From contig NZ_JADIJK010000003.1 of NCBI RefSeq assembly GCF_017355205.1, positions 62,001 to 126,000 on the forward strand: a stretch of 64,000 nt of DNA. Reading direction: 5' to 3'. The notes beneath the pieces were generated by a model. That model worked only from the letters and a program-made list of their open reading frames with translations, was not told the DNA's origin and did not search any database. The first letter of the stretch is position 1. The number at the start of each line of letters is the position of its first letter. Made by a program: the position numbers and the translations under genes. Shown here piece by piece: positions 54,093-62,672 of the stretch. The DNA comes from Bacillus sp. SD088. Lineage in GTDB: Bacteria > Bacillota > Bacilli > Bacillales > Bacillaceae_C.

Positions 54093-54727
54093 TTAAAAAT
54101 AATAAATCGTAACATCCCGATTGAATGGATTGACGATCCAGTATTCTTTCACTCCGGTTTCCATATATAAATCTAACTTTTTCACCATATCTTTACTTCT
54201 TGTACTCTCTGATAGCACTTCTACGACAAGTGACGGAACCCCCATATAATAATCACTTTCATTTATGTGATCATCCAGATCACAAATCACCATTAAGTCT
54301 GGTTGAACAACATTCGGATCCTTCCGGTTGGGTCTTTTAGGCTAATATCATAAGGGGCGACAAACGGCATGCATTCATCTTGAAATGTATTAAAAAATAG
54401 ACCAAACAATTTAGTGACTGCATATTGATGGGCCGTTTTTGGTGAGACCAATAAATAAATCTCTCCATCAATGTATTCATAGCGATTCTCCATATCACGA
54501 GTTAATTCCAAAAACTCCTCATACGAGGCCTTTCTTCCTTTGAAATGATACTGCTCTGCTGATTCCTTGACTGAACTGTCCCATATAATCTCCTTCGTTG
54601 GATGATCCTTCATCGATTGCAATCGAGCTATTTCTGTCCCATTACGGGTAATAATGACTTCTTCTTGGGCAGCAAGTTGTAAATACTTCCCAAAATTATT
54701 CTGTACTTCGGTTGAACTAACAATCAC
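54093..54727 (-). pseudogene. Phd/YefM antitoxin domain fused to Uma2-type nuclease, frameshifted
   Basis: Start GTG 54727 (GAGGTGGG upstream) gives IVSSTEVQNNFGKYLQLAAQ then EEVIITRNGTEIARL, a Phd/YefM antitoxin-like DNA-binding domain. From about residue 60 a Uma2 (DUF820, PD-(D/E)xK) domain follows: YEEFLELTRDMENRYEYIDG. The frame breaks after DISLK at 54344-54347 (AAAA; one more A restores it). It continues as KDPNVVQPDLMVICDL, PSLVVEVLSEST and YWIVNPFNRDVTIYYF to 54093. Catalytic Asp and Glu are present. It is either a decayed gene or a one-base sequence error. Confidence 0.75.
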
Positions 54728-54747
54728 GGTTCCCACCTCACAATCCA

Positions 54748-54781
54748 CATTAGCTAAAATAGCTAACTTTATTAGCTAATG
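54748..54781. promoter_or_regulatory. Palindromic operator before the Phd-Uma2 gene
   Basis: CATTAGCTAA and TTAGCTAATG are perfect ten-base inverted arms with a further TAGCTAA between them. It lies just upstream of the gene start, where Phd/YefM antitoxins usually bind to control their own genes. Confidence 0.65.
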
Positions 54782-54811
54782 AATCATAAATTGCCAAACG
54801 AATTCATCTAT

Positions 54812-56023
54812 TTACAGATCTACTCCCTCAGATTTAGTCTTTACTTGGTACTTTGCATCTTTTCGAATCCACATCCACAAGAGACTAAAACCAACTGCCC
54901 CTAATAATGCAATCACAGTACTTACTTGGTACATCATTTGCGGCCCTTGTGACCCGAATAGCCAACCACCAAAAAAGCCTGCTATAATCCCAGATATGCC
55001 GCCCCATGTCAGTGCATAGACAGCTTGTCCACTTGCCCGCAGTTCAACAGGGATCAATTCAGCTGTTAACGTTGTGCCTATATAATAATAGCCACCGAAA
55101 CTAATGCTATGCAGCATTTGGATAAAGATAATTTGAACAGGTGATACTGCAATAGACATTAAAAACCAACGAAACACAAATAATAAACTCACAATAATGA
55201 GACAACCGATCATAGTAGGAATATTCCTTTTTAAATAACGATCAAATAATAGGAAAACAGGCACCTCAAAAATAGCAGTCAAAAAAGCAGCCCAGCCAAT
55301 TAATACAACAGAACCACCTAATTGATCAATATATAAGGAGCTAAAAGTTTGATTCATCGAATTCGGTACAGAAATCAATACACCTAATAAAACAAATACT
55401 AAGAAATACTTATTCCCAAACAAAGCTCGACTATATCCGCCTTTTGTTATTTTTTTCGTCCCTTCAACTTTTCCAGTTGGAAGCTTGATCGTAAATAAGA
55501 TCGTTAAAAACAGCATAACACTGTAAACAATCCAGAGATTTCCGATCCCTATCCAATCAATCAATGGACTAACAGCAACAGCCAATAGCGCCCAACCTAA
55601 TGAACCCCATAGTCGAAACGAACCAAATTTATACCTTGTCCCTTCAATGGTATTCAAGATCAAACTATTACTTTGTGAAAATAAAGGCGTTTGAAATAGG
55701 AAAAAACAAAGCATCGCTATAAAAGCCCACACCATTGAATTTAATTGGAAAACAAATTGAACGATGATCAGATTTCCAATTAGCATGATCACTAAAATAC
55801 GGCGAATATTTTGCAGGCGATCACTCCAATATCCCCAAAAAGGATTTGCAAAAATCGAAACAAAAGGACCACCTGCCATAAGCATGCCAATTGCCATTTT
55901 ATTAAAACCTACACTTTGAAAATAAAGTGGAAAAAAAGAAAGTAAAATCGAGATAGAACCATAAAGGAAAAAATTAAATAGTTTTACATGGATAAGGGTA
56001 TTTTTATCTGTCGTATGTGCCAA
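54812..56023 (-). CDS. MFS transporter, probable sugar or nucleoside permease
   Basis: About 403 residues with twelve predicted membrane segments: LFNFFLYGSISILLSFFPLY, then the loop NPFWGYWSDRLQNIRR and later FGSFRLWGSLGWALLAVAVS. This is typical of the PPP/MFS_1-like group including B. subtilis YwbF. The substrate is unknown, but it follows a sugar-phosphate isomerase-like gene. Start TTG 56023 has AAAGGA eight bases upstream; the TTG at 56041 does not. Confidence 0.83.
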   Translation of the reverse strand: MAHTTDKNTLIHVKLFNFFLYGSISILLSFFPLYFQSVGFNKMAIGMLMAGGPFVSIFANPFWGYWSDRLQNIRRILVIMLIGNLIIVQFVFQLNSMVWAFIAMLCFFLFQTPLFSQSNSLILNTIEGTRYKFGSFRLWGSLGWALLAVAVSPLIDWIGIGNLWIVYSVMLFLTILFTIKLPTGKVEGTKKITKGGYSRALFGNKYFLVFVLLGVLISVPNSMNQTFSSLYIDQLGGSVVLIGWAAFLTAIFEVPVFLLFDRYLKRNIPTMIGCLIIVSLLFVFRWFLMSIAVSPVQIIFIQMLHSISFGGYYYIGTTLTAELIPVELRASGQAVYALTWGGISGIIAGFFGGWLFGSQGPQMMYQVSTVIALLGAVGFSLLWMWIRKDAKYQVKTKSEGVDL

Positions 56024-56104
56024 TCGTAGGTTCCTTTCCAAGTGAATATTGTGTTGAAACTGATTGCTTCTAATTTAGATTTCCCGCAGATAATATGCTA
56101 AGAG

Positions 56105-56908
56105 TTAAATTTCCGCTTTTTTGATCAATCGCTTAACCGCACCTAACAGCCATTCAATTTCAATATATTGATGTTTCTCAGAATTATGCTCAATTCCCCA
56201 ATACCCATCATAACCACCATCTCTTAACATGCGAATGATGCTTTCTCCGTTTTCTGCTGTGGCGGTTTTTGCATCAAAATGGGTATGATAAACCCACGGA
56301 GCCACCATTTCGTCACCAATGCTTGCATCTTCCTGCCAACGGCCCATATGCAATAAAATGCCAAAACTAGGATGATGAACGGCCTCCGCAATTTTTTTCA
56401 AATTTTTCGGACTTAACGAAGGGCCTGTATGATTTTCTGGACCAATCTTATAGCCAAGATTGGCTGCACGATCAGAGAACTCCTTGTATCGTTTTACAAT
56501 ATATTCAAATTGCTCTTCCTCCATATCCAATGAAAAATCTGGGTGTGAACCAAAATGACCTCCTGTATCAATTCGAATTGTTTTTGCTTGAAGCATCTCA
56601 CCGACTTTTATATGTTTTAGGGCATTTTGATAGAGGCTTTCCCGTTTTTCTGGATCTGGATCCCATATATGTGCCCCATCAATCGCATAATTGACTAATG
56701 TCATTTCTCTTTCATCCAATGCCTCACGAATTTTTTTTACATATTCTTCTTCAGGAGCCTCAAAACTTTGATTAGCAAATTGCCCATTCCAAAAATCTAC
56801 TGTATCTAATCCATACCTATATTTAACCGTTTCCAAATAACCATAAATATCCATTTTCCCCTCATACATCGTATTCCTAAATGAATAACCACCAATCGAT
56901 AGCTTCAT
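56105..56908 (-). CDS. Sugar phosphate isomerase/epimerase-like protein
   Basis: A 267-residue xylose-isomerase-like TIM barrel (AP endonuclease 2 fold) with metal-ligand type motifs AIDGAHIWDPDP, TIRIDTGG, YKIGPENHTGPSLSPKN and YWGIEHNSE. It is paralogous to the protein at 60359-61168 over its whole length. Probably interconverts a sugar or keto-sugar intermediate made by the local oxidoreductases. AGGGGG precedes the ATG. It is co-directional with the MFS gene. Confidence 0.85.
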   Translation of the reverse strand: MKLSIGGYSFRNTMYEGKMDIYGYLETVKYRYGLDTVDFWNGQFANQSFEAPEEEYVKKIREALDEREMTLVNYAIDGAHIWDPDPEKRESLYQNALKHIKVGEMLQAKTIRIDTGGHFGSHPDFSLDMEEEQFEYIVKRYKEFSDRAANLGYKIGPENHTGPSLSPKNLKKIAEAVHHPSFGILLHMGRWQEDASIGDEMVAPWVYHTHFDAKTATAENGESIIRMLRDGGYDGYWGIEHNSEKHQYIEIEWLLGAVKRLIKKAEI

Positions 56909-57044
56909 AGAATAGCCCCCTAATATAGAATTTAATATGCCGTCTCTGACATTTTACCACTATTTTCTAATTGATCATATTTTAGACCTACTGCTTTTGG
57001 GTGTTAAAATGAAACTTCAATCTGGGAGAATTACCATCTGAGCA

Positions 57045-57476
57045 CAAAAGCGCAAGCGCCCGTTTAGCGACGTACAAACTTTCATAGTAAGGATGAACAG
57101 CTAAAAACGCGCCGTCCTGGCGCAACGCTGTTCTGACCTACATCCTGTAGCCCTGACATGAAATGCAAAAGACGGCTGATTAGGAGGACAAGCAAATGTT
57201 CCTGAAACGAAGAAGGGCGAATTTTCCCTTCTGCGATTCAGGGTTATTTTGCGGAACATCGGTTAAAGGCTCGACGTCCTGTCGAAACACCGATGGACTC
57301 GCATCCTGCGAGTCTCTCGCTCCTGCCGTCTGTAGCTAGACAGCACGGCGAAGCATGAGTGAATGTTGACTTACGCAAGCAGAAGCTGAAAGTTTGCTAG
57401 TCGCTGGGCGCTGGAGCTGGATGTCAAGCCGCATCGTAAACAGTTATCCACAAGCCAAGAATTTTATAGTTCCCTT
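57045..57476. repeat. Modular stem-loop repeat, copy E (largest, 432 bp)
   Basis: Contains both internal module types between the outer stems AGCGCCC/GGGCGCT, TAGCGAC/GTCGCT and CAAACTTTC/GAAAGTTTG. First is GAACAGC..GCTGTTC (57094-57132). A GACGGC/GCCGTC stem then encloses ATGTTCC/GGAACAT, CTGAA..AGAAGGG/CCCTTCT..TTCAG, CATCGGT..TCGAC/GTCGA..ACCGATG (57257-57295) and GACTCGC/GCGAGTC. A palindromic-arm remnant (57009-57043) adjoins it. No gene lies in 56909-57593. Confidence 0.88.
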
Positions 57477-57481
57477 ACCAT

Positions 57482-57523
57482 AAAAAGTTGTCCAGCATAA
57501 ACATATGCACTGAACAACTTTTT
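57482..57523 (-). terminator. Terminator after the gamma-glutamyltransferase gene
   Basis: AAAAAGTTGT and ACAACTTTTT pair with an inner CAG/CTG stem, and a T-run follows on the minus strand. Confidence 0.85.
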
Positions 57524-57593
57524 CATCACGATTATTTTCCCACCGCTATTCGTATCAATTACTTGTGTTTTTCGTTTTTCTTCTCATGAGATT

Positions 57594-59204
57594 CTACCAA
57601 GCCGCTATACTACCATCCGCTCTGGGCTCAGTTCCACCAGTTAAAATACCCGTTTTCTCATCTCTGCATATAATTTGCCCTCGGCCAAACATACCAGAGT
57701 CTATGGCTCTTTGCACAGCATGGCCTTTCCTAATTAAAGCTTGTGCGATATGGTCAGGGAATTGCGGCTCGACTTCAATTAATTTTTCCTTTATCCATCT
57801 CCATCTTGGAGCATCTAAAGCAGCTTGTGGATTAAGCATAAAATCAACCATATTCATCACAATTTGAACATGGGCCTGAGGCTGAATCATTCCACACATT
57901 ATGCCGAATGGCCCAACTGGCATATTATCCTTTGTAATAAATCCAGGGATAATCGTGTGAAATGTTTTTTTACCTCCTTCTAATCTATTTGTATCTTCAG
58001 GATTTAATGAAAATCCACTCCCTCTATTTAACAAACAAATACCAGTGTCAGGTACAACTACTCCAGAACCAAAATCTCCTGCATGACTTTGTATAAATGA
58101 AACCATATTCCCCTCTTCATCCGCTGTTGCTAAATATGCAGTACCGCCTGGAATCGGCTCTCCTGCTTCTGGTAATATAGCTTCATCCTGAATTAAACCT
58201 CTTCTTCCCTTGGCATATTGCTCTGAAAGTAATTCCTTCTCTGTCACACTCATATTTCGCGAATCAGTAATATATTTTAGACCATCTACAAATGCTAATT
58301 TTACAGCTTCAATTTGTTTGTGATACGTGTCTACAGAATCTTTGCTGTGAAAATCAAAATTTTTTAATATTTGTAAGGCTAGCAAGGCTACTAATCCTTG
58401 CCCATTCGGTGGAATCTCCCATATATCATAGCCCTTATAGTTTACATTTAGGGGTTGCACCCACTCAACTTGATATCTAGCAAGATCTTCCATTGATAAA
58501 AAACCATTATATTCGTTTACACAGTGGACAATTTTTTCCGCAAGTTCCCCACGATAAAAAGCTTCTCCATTTGTTTCAGCTATTAATTGTAAACTCTTCG
58601 CATGGTCAGGAGCTCTCCACACTTCGCCAATATAAGGTGCTCTCCCGTTAGGAGCATACACCTTGAACCATTCCGCAAACTCTTCGCCCTTGAACTTATT
58701 TTTAAACTCATGAAAACGAATATTCCAATACCTACCTATTTCTACTGATACCGGAAAACCTTCAAGTGCATAATCAATGGCTGGTTGTAAAACAGTAGAT
58801 AATGGAAGTCTGCCATATCTTTCTGACAAAGCCACCCAAGAAGCCGGTGTTCCTGGCACAGTAATGGGAACTACGCCTTGACCGGGCATGCGATCATATC
58901 CCATGCTTTTCACTTTTTCGATAGAAATATTTTGTGGAGCTGGTCCACTTGCGTTTAATCCATGTAATTTTCCTTCGGTCCATACTAAGGCGAACGAATC
59001 ACCGCCTATGCTAGTGGAGTTTGGTTCTACTATTGTCAAACAAGCTGATGTTGCAATCGCAGCATCCATGGCATTTCCACCATTTTGCATAATTCTCAGT
59101 CCTGCTTGCGCTGCTAAGGGTTGCGTTGTTGCAACCATCCCCTTTCTACCATGAACAGCCATTCTTTTAGATGGATAAGGATAAAATTGGTGATCTGTAT
59201 TCAT
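57594..59204 (-). CDS. ywrD: Gamma-glutamyltransferase family protein, YwrD type
   Basis: A 536-residue member of the Ntn-hydrolase GGT family: QNGGNAMDAAIATSACLTIV, GGDSFALVW, PGTPASWVAL and, at the cleavage/nucleophile site, IPGGTAYLATADEEGNMVSF with Thr as likely nucleophile. The oxyanion region RGSGFSLNPEDTN is present. There is no signal peptide, so unlike secreted Ggt it is probably cytoplasmic, as B. subtilis YwrD. Its substrate here may be a gamma-glutamyl or related amide in the sugar pathway. GAGGG precedes the ATG. Confidence 0.9.
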   Translation of the reverse strand: MNTDHQFYPYPSKRMAVHGRKGMVATTQPLAAQAGLRIMQNGGNAMDAAIATSACLTIVEPNSTSIGGDSFALVWTEGKLHGLNASGPAPQNISIEKVKSMGYDRMPGQGVVPITVPGTPASWVALSERYGRLPLSTVLQPAIDYALEGFPVSVEIGRYWNIRFHEFKNKFKGEEFAEWFKVYAPNGRAPYIGEVWRAPDHAKSLQLIAETNGEAFYRGELAEKIVHCVNEYNGFLSMEDLARYQVEWVQPLNVNYKGYDIWEIPPNGQGLVALLALQILKNFDFHSKDSVDTYHKQIEAVKLAFVDGLKYITDSRNMSVTEKELLSEQYAKGRRGLIQDEAILPEAGEPIPGGTAYLATADEEGNMVSFIQSHAGDFGSGVVVPDTGICLLNRGSGFSLNPEDTNRLEGGKKTFHTIIPGFITKDNMPVGPFGIMCGMIQPQAHVQIVMNMVDFMLNPQAALDAPRWRWIKEKLIEVEPQFPDHIAQALIRKGHAVQRAIDSGMFGRGQIICRDEKTGILTGGTEPRADGSIAAW

Positions 59205-59226
59205 GCTTTTCCCTCACTTAAATAGT

Positions 59227-60354
59227 TCACCTAAATATAGATGTGGATTTTGATTGATTAATGACTTCATCTACTGATACTTCCCGGCCAAGAGCATTGG
59301 ATAAGTAAATACCTTCACTGATAAGCATAGTTTGTAGTGCAATAGCAGCGGTTGGCAAAAGTTCCACCCTATTTTGTAGGGCGGCAATCCAATGATGTTG
59401 TGGTGAATCATATGCGTCTTCGTTTTCATTCAAGCTATGTCTCCTTATCTCCATGCGCTCTAAGTCGGGTGTACTATCAAAATCTATATCGGCAATCGTT
59501 GAATGGAAACTAAAATCCTTTTTACTAAATTCTCCTGGATATGCAGGTAGTCGAATTCCACCTGAAGATCCTACAATACTAGGCCCTTCAAATTGATTCA
59601 AATGAACAGACCAAGCTTCTATAATATCCAGTGTTAAACCTCCATGAAATCTAATAAATCCAAGTCCCATTTCTTCAACATTGAATCCACTTTGTTCTTG
59701 TCTATGGCGATCCATTGGCATTTCTTGATATAATTTTCCAGTGATTCTGTCTACCTTGGGCAAATCCAACAGGTATAAAATTTGCGCAATATGATAAACA
59801 CCCATATCAAATAATGCGCCACCTCCAGCGCTTTCTTTTCTTGTAAAAGCAGGAGTTCCATAGCCATCTACAAATGGTCTGCCCCTTCGCCTAAAACCCG
59901 TTGAACGTGCATGATAGATATTTCCCAACATACCTTCGTTTATCAAAGCTTTAGCTGCTTTTGTATCACTCCGGAATATGGATCTTAATTGAATATGAAG
60001 TAGTTTTCCATATTCTTTTGCTGCCTCAACCATTGCTTTCCCGTCAAAGTAGGTTCCAGCAATAGGTTTTTCACAATATACATGCTTGCCTGCTTGAAAA
60101 GCTTCAATCGTAATAGCCGAATGTAAATTATTATGCAAACAAACATCAACGGCATGAATATCATCACGTTTTAACATCTCTTTATAGTCTGAATAAACAT
60201 GCGGGATATTGAACTTTTGCGCAACTTCCTTAGCTTCGTTTCTATCAAGATCACATACTGCAATAATTTCCACATTATTTATATCCAAATAATTCTTTAT
60301 GTGCTGTTTACCAATTAAACCAACCCCAATAATGGCGACTTTTATAGCTTCCAC
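59227..60354 (-). CDS. Gfo/Idh/MocA-family oxidoreductase
   Basis: A 375-residue NAD(P)-dependent sugar dehydrogenase-like protein: VAIIGVGLIGKQHIKNYLD, CEKPIAGTYFDGKAMV, GGALFDMGVYHIAQILYLLD. Start GTG 60354 has AAAGG eight bases upstream, placing it just after the isomerase stop; the ATG-like alternative at 60372 overlaps the previous gene. Between the isomerase and the GGT genes in one operon. Confidence 0.87.
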   Translation of the reverse strand: MEAIKVAIIGVGLIGKQHIKNYLDINNVEIIAVCDLDRNEAKEVAQKFNIPHVYSDYKEMLKRDDIHAVDVCLHNNLHSAITIEAFQAGKHVYCEKPIAGTYFDGKAMVEAAKEYGKLLHIQLRSIFRSDTKAAKALINEGMLGNIYHARSTGFRRRGRPFVDGYGTPAFTRKESAGGGALFDMGVYHIAQILYLLDLPKVDRITGKLYQEMPMDRHRQEQSGFNVEEMGLGFIRFHGGLTLDIIEAWSVHLNQFEGPSIVGSSGGIRLPAYPGEFSKKDFSFHSTIADIDFDSTPDLERMEIRRHSLNENEDAYDSPQHHWIAALQNRVELLPTAAIALQTMLISEGIYLSNALGREVSVDEVINQSKSTSIFR

Positions 60355-60358
60355 ATTC

Positions 60359-61168
60359 TCATCCTTTCTCAATAGTATAGACTTTTATCAAACTCTTCTT
60401 TAACGAAGCTAATGCCCATTCAATTTCTAGATAATGATTTTCTACAGGATTATATTCTATTGCCCAATATCCACGATACCCCGCGTCCATAAGCGGCTTT
60501 ATTTCATTTTCCATATGATTTAAATCTGTTCTTTTAGGATCAAAGTGAACATGGTAAGCATAGGATGCCAGCATAGAATTGCCATGCGATTGATCCTCAC
60601 CTTTCCACCGGCTAGCATGGAGTAAAATTCCATAATTCGGTCGGTCAACAGCCTTTGCTATATCAAGCATGGTTTTTGGAACAAGTGAAGGTCCCATATG
60701 ATTTTCTGGGCCTATATAAATACCATATTCCTCTACGACCTCACAATATTCTTGATAACGCTTTACAATTAAATCAAATTGTTCTTCATTTATTTGTAAT
60801 GATTCATAGCCGCCAGTATCAATTCTAACTGTTTTGGCACCCAATAATTTTGCTGCTTCTAAATGCTTTAAAGCGTTTTCGTGTAATTTTTCGCGAATAG
60901 CTGGATCGGGGTCCCAAATATGGGCCCCATCAATCGCAAAGTTTACAACAGTCAAGTCTCTTTCCTCTATCGCATCTTTTATATTCTCAATATATGTTTC
61001 ATCTGATAAAATTCGTAACGTATCTTCTTGCGTAGAAAAAAATCCATTCCATAAATCAACAGTATTTAAATGGTATCGATATTTTACCGTTTCTAAGTAA
61101 TGGAAAATATCCATCTTATTTTCTTTAAGCAAATTATAGAAAGAAAATCCGGCTAAAGATATATTCAT
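60359..61168 (-). CDS. Sugar phosphate isomerase/epimerase-like protein
   Basis: A 269-residue TIM-barrel paralogue of the protein at 56105, with KMDIFHYLETVKYRYHLNTV, AIDGAHIWDPDP, TVRIDTGGYESL, IYIGPENHMGPSLVPK and YWAIEYNPVENHYLEIEW. GAAAGGA precedes the ATG. It is followed directly by an oxidoreductase gene, a pairing typical of inositol- or keto-sugar catabolism. Confidence 0.85.
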   Translation of the reverse strand: MNISLAGFSFYNLLKENKMDIFHYLETVKYRYHLNTVDLWNGFFSTQEDTLRILSDETYIENIKDAIEERDLTVVNFAIDGAHIWDPDPAIREKLHENALKHLEAAKLLGAKTVRIDTGGYESLQINEEQFDLIVKRYQEYCEVVEEYGIYIGPENHMGPSLVPKTMLDIAKAVDRPNYGILLHASRWKGEDQSHGNSMLASYAYHVHFDPKRTDLNHMENEIKPLMDAGYRGYWAIEYNPVENHYLEIEWALASLKKSLIKVYTIEKG

Positions 61169-61200
61169 AAACGATAATTCCTTTCAAAAGATTTAGGAGG

Positions 61201-61482
61201 CCACTGAAAAAATCATTTCCGTAAGGGAGTCTAAAACTAAGTTGTTGATTCCCGTTCCATGCGACTTCGCTTTCTGCGGGCGTAACGGGGAGCAGTGCAT
61301 TTGCACCTGTTGGGTCTCCCCTGCCCCGTACTCCCGCAGGAATTCTTCGCCGCCTTCCACTCCAATCAAGAGAATCCTTAACATAGATTAAATTTTGGGG
61401 ATAGCGAATATTCAGACGGAAAATCCATCGTCTTTTCACAGTAAATCATTCATTTTCCTAAAAAATATAAGATTTTCAGTGG
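61201..61482. mobile_element. MITE-like element with CCACTGAAAA ends
   Basis: A 282-bp element with inverted ends CCACTGAAAAAATC and GATTTTCAGTGG, no coding capacity. Inside is the GC-rich block TCCATGCGACTTCGCTTTCT...ACTCCCGCAGGAATTC...CACTCCAATCAAG known to me as a common Bacillus intergenic repeat. It separates the oxidoreductase at 61534 from the isomerase at 60359 within a co-directional set. The ends resemble IS1182-like ends, but that is inference. Confidence 0.7.
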
Positions 61483-61533
61483 TCTCATGTTTAGGCGGGT
61501 TTATTTATTTTCTTAGATTTTGAGATTGAAATT

Positions 61534-62640
61534 CTAATAAGTTCGCAATTTCTGATCGATATTATTCTTTGCAGCAACTTCAACGGCCTGCCCTCTCCTA
61601 GCTGATTCATAAACAGCCTCGACCAATTCTAATGCCCTAAGACCTTGTTCCAAAGTACTTTTCGGCGTATCTAATCCTTTTACACAATCAATAAAATGCT
61701 TAACCTCATACGCATGCCCTTGCTGCAATTCATCATTTGGGGAAGGGAAACTCCAGCCTTGATTAGAAGTAACATGTGGTTTTAAGCTTGTTAGCTCCTC
61801 TAGAGATTTCCCATATCCAGTATGACTATGCACTCTTAACCCGCCAGCATCATGGGTTGTACTCACATAGGCTGTTCCTTCTTTTCCAAATATCTCCAAG
61901 CGAACATCCATTCCACCAGTTATTGCCCAACTAACAATCAGTTCTGCCATTCCACCATTTTCGAAGCGAACAATAATAACAGCAGAATCTTCAGCGCCGT
62001 TTTTGCAATATTCCTCCCATTTCAGAGTCCCTGTCTCCGCATAAATTCTTTTAATTTTAGAATTCATGATCCATTCCAAAGTATAAAGCCCATGTATCCC
62101 CATATCGATTACAGCTCCACCGCCTGTCAAATCTGCATCCCAAAACCATTTACTATGAAAAGGCCCATTATGGACTTCATTGGACCGAAGCATAATGATA
62201 TCTCCTAAGCCACCTTGATCGATAATTTCTTTTATTTTTACTAAAGCTGGCTTAAATCTCATGTTCTCACCATAAAGTGCTAAAACCCCATTCTCCTTGG
62301 CAGCAGCTACTATTTCTCTAGCCTCTTTTACATTACGTGCCAATGGTTTTTCGATTAAGAAAGGTTTCTTTTCCTTTATGCAGGCCATTGCTATTTCATA
62401 ATGTAGATGATTAGGAACGGTAATATCTACACAATCTATATTGGGATTCGCAACTAATTCTCTCCAGTCATTGGTCCAATTTTCCACTCCAAAATCATTC
62501 GCGGTTTTCTTTGCATTCTCCATACTTTTTGAAGCAATCATGCCAATATTAATGTCAAACATTTTATAACCTGTCGCATGTGCTTTGCCCATAAATCCCG
62601 TTCCGATAATCCCAACTCGTATCTCTTGTTGACTGATCAT
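61534..62640 (-). CDS. Gfo/Idh/MocA-family oxidoreductase
   Basis: A 368-residue protein with RVGIIGTGFMGKAHATGYK, IEKPLARNVKEARE and a C-terminal domain containing GGGAVIDMGIHGLYTLEWIM. The length and FGKEGTAYVSTTHDAGGLRV resemble inositol-dehydrogenase-like members. AAAGGGGAG precedes the ATG. It follows the permease genes by 32 bases and is probably in their operon. Confidence 0.87.
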   Translation of the reverse strand: MISQQEIRVGIIGTGFMGKAHATGYKMFDINIGMIASKSMENAKKTANDFGVENWTNDWRELVANPNIDCVDITVPNHLHYEIAMACIKEKKPFLIEKPLARNVKEAREIVAAAKENGVLALYGENMRFKPALVKIKEIIDQGGLGDIIMLRSNEVHNGPFHSKWFWDADLTGGGAVIDMGIHGLYTLEWIMNSKIKRIYAETGTLKWEEYCKNGAEDSAVIIVRFENGGMAELIVSWAITGGMDVRLEIFGKEGTAYVSTTHDAGGLRVHSHTGYGKSLEELTSLKPHVTSNQGWSFPSPNDELQQGHAYEVKHFIDCVKGLDTPKSTLEQGLRALELVEAVYESARRGQAVEVAAKNNIDQKLRTY

Positions 62641-62672
62641 GTTTAAAACTCCCCTTTCAAAAATATATTGCT

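Noticed and set aside
61134-61439. Open frames across the MITE
   Set aside because: They cross the inverted-repeat element and its GC-rich block, so they are repeat-derived rather than genes.
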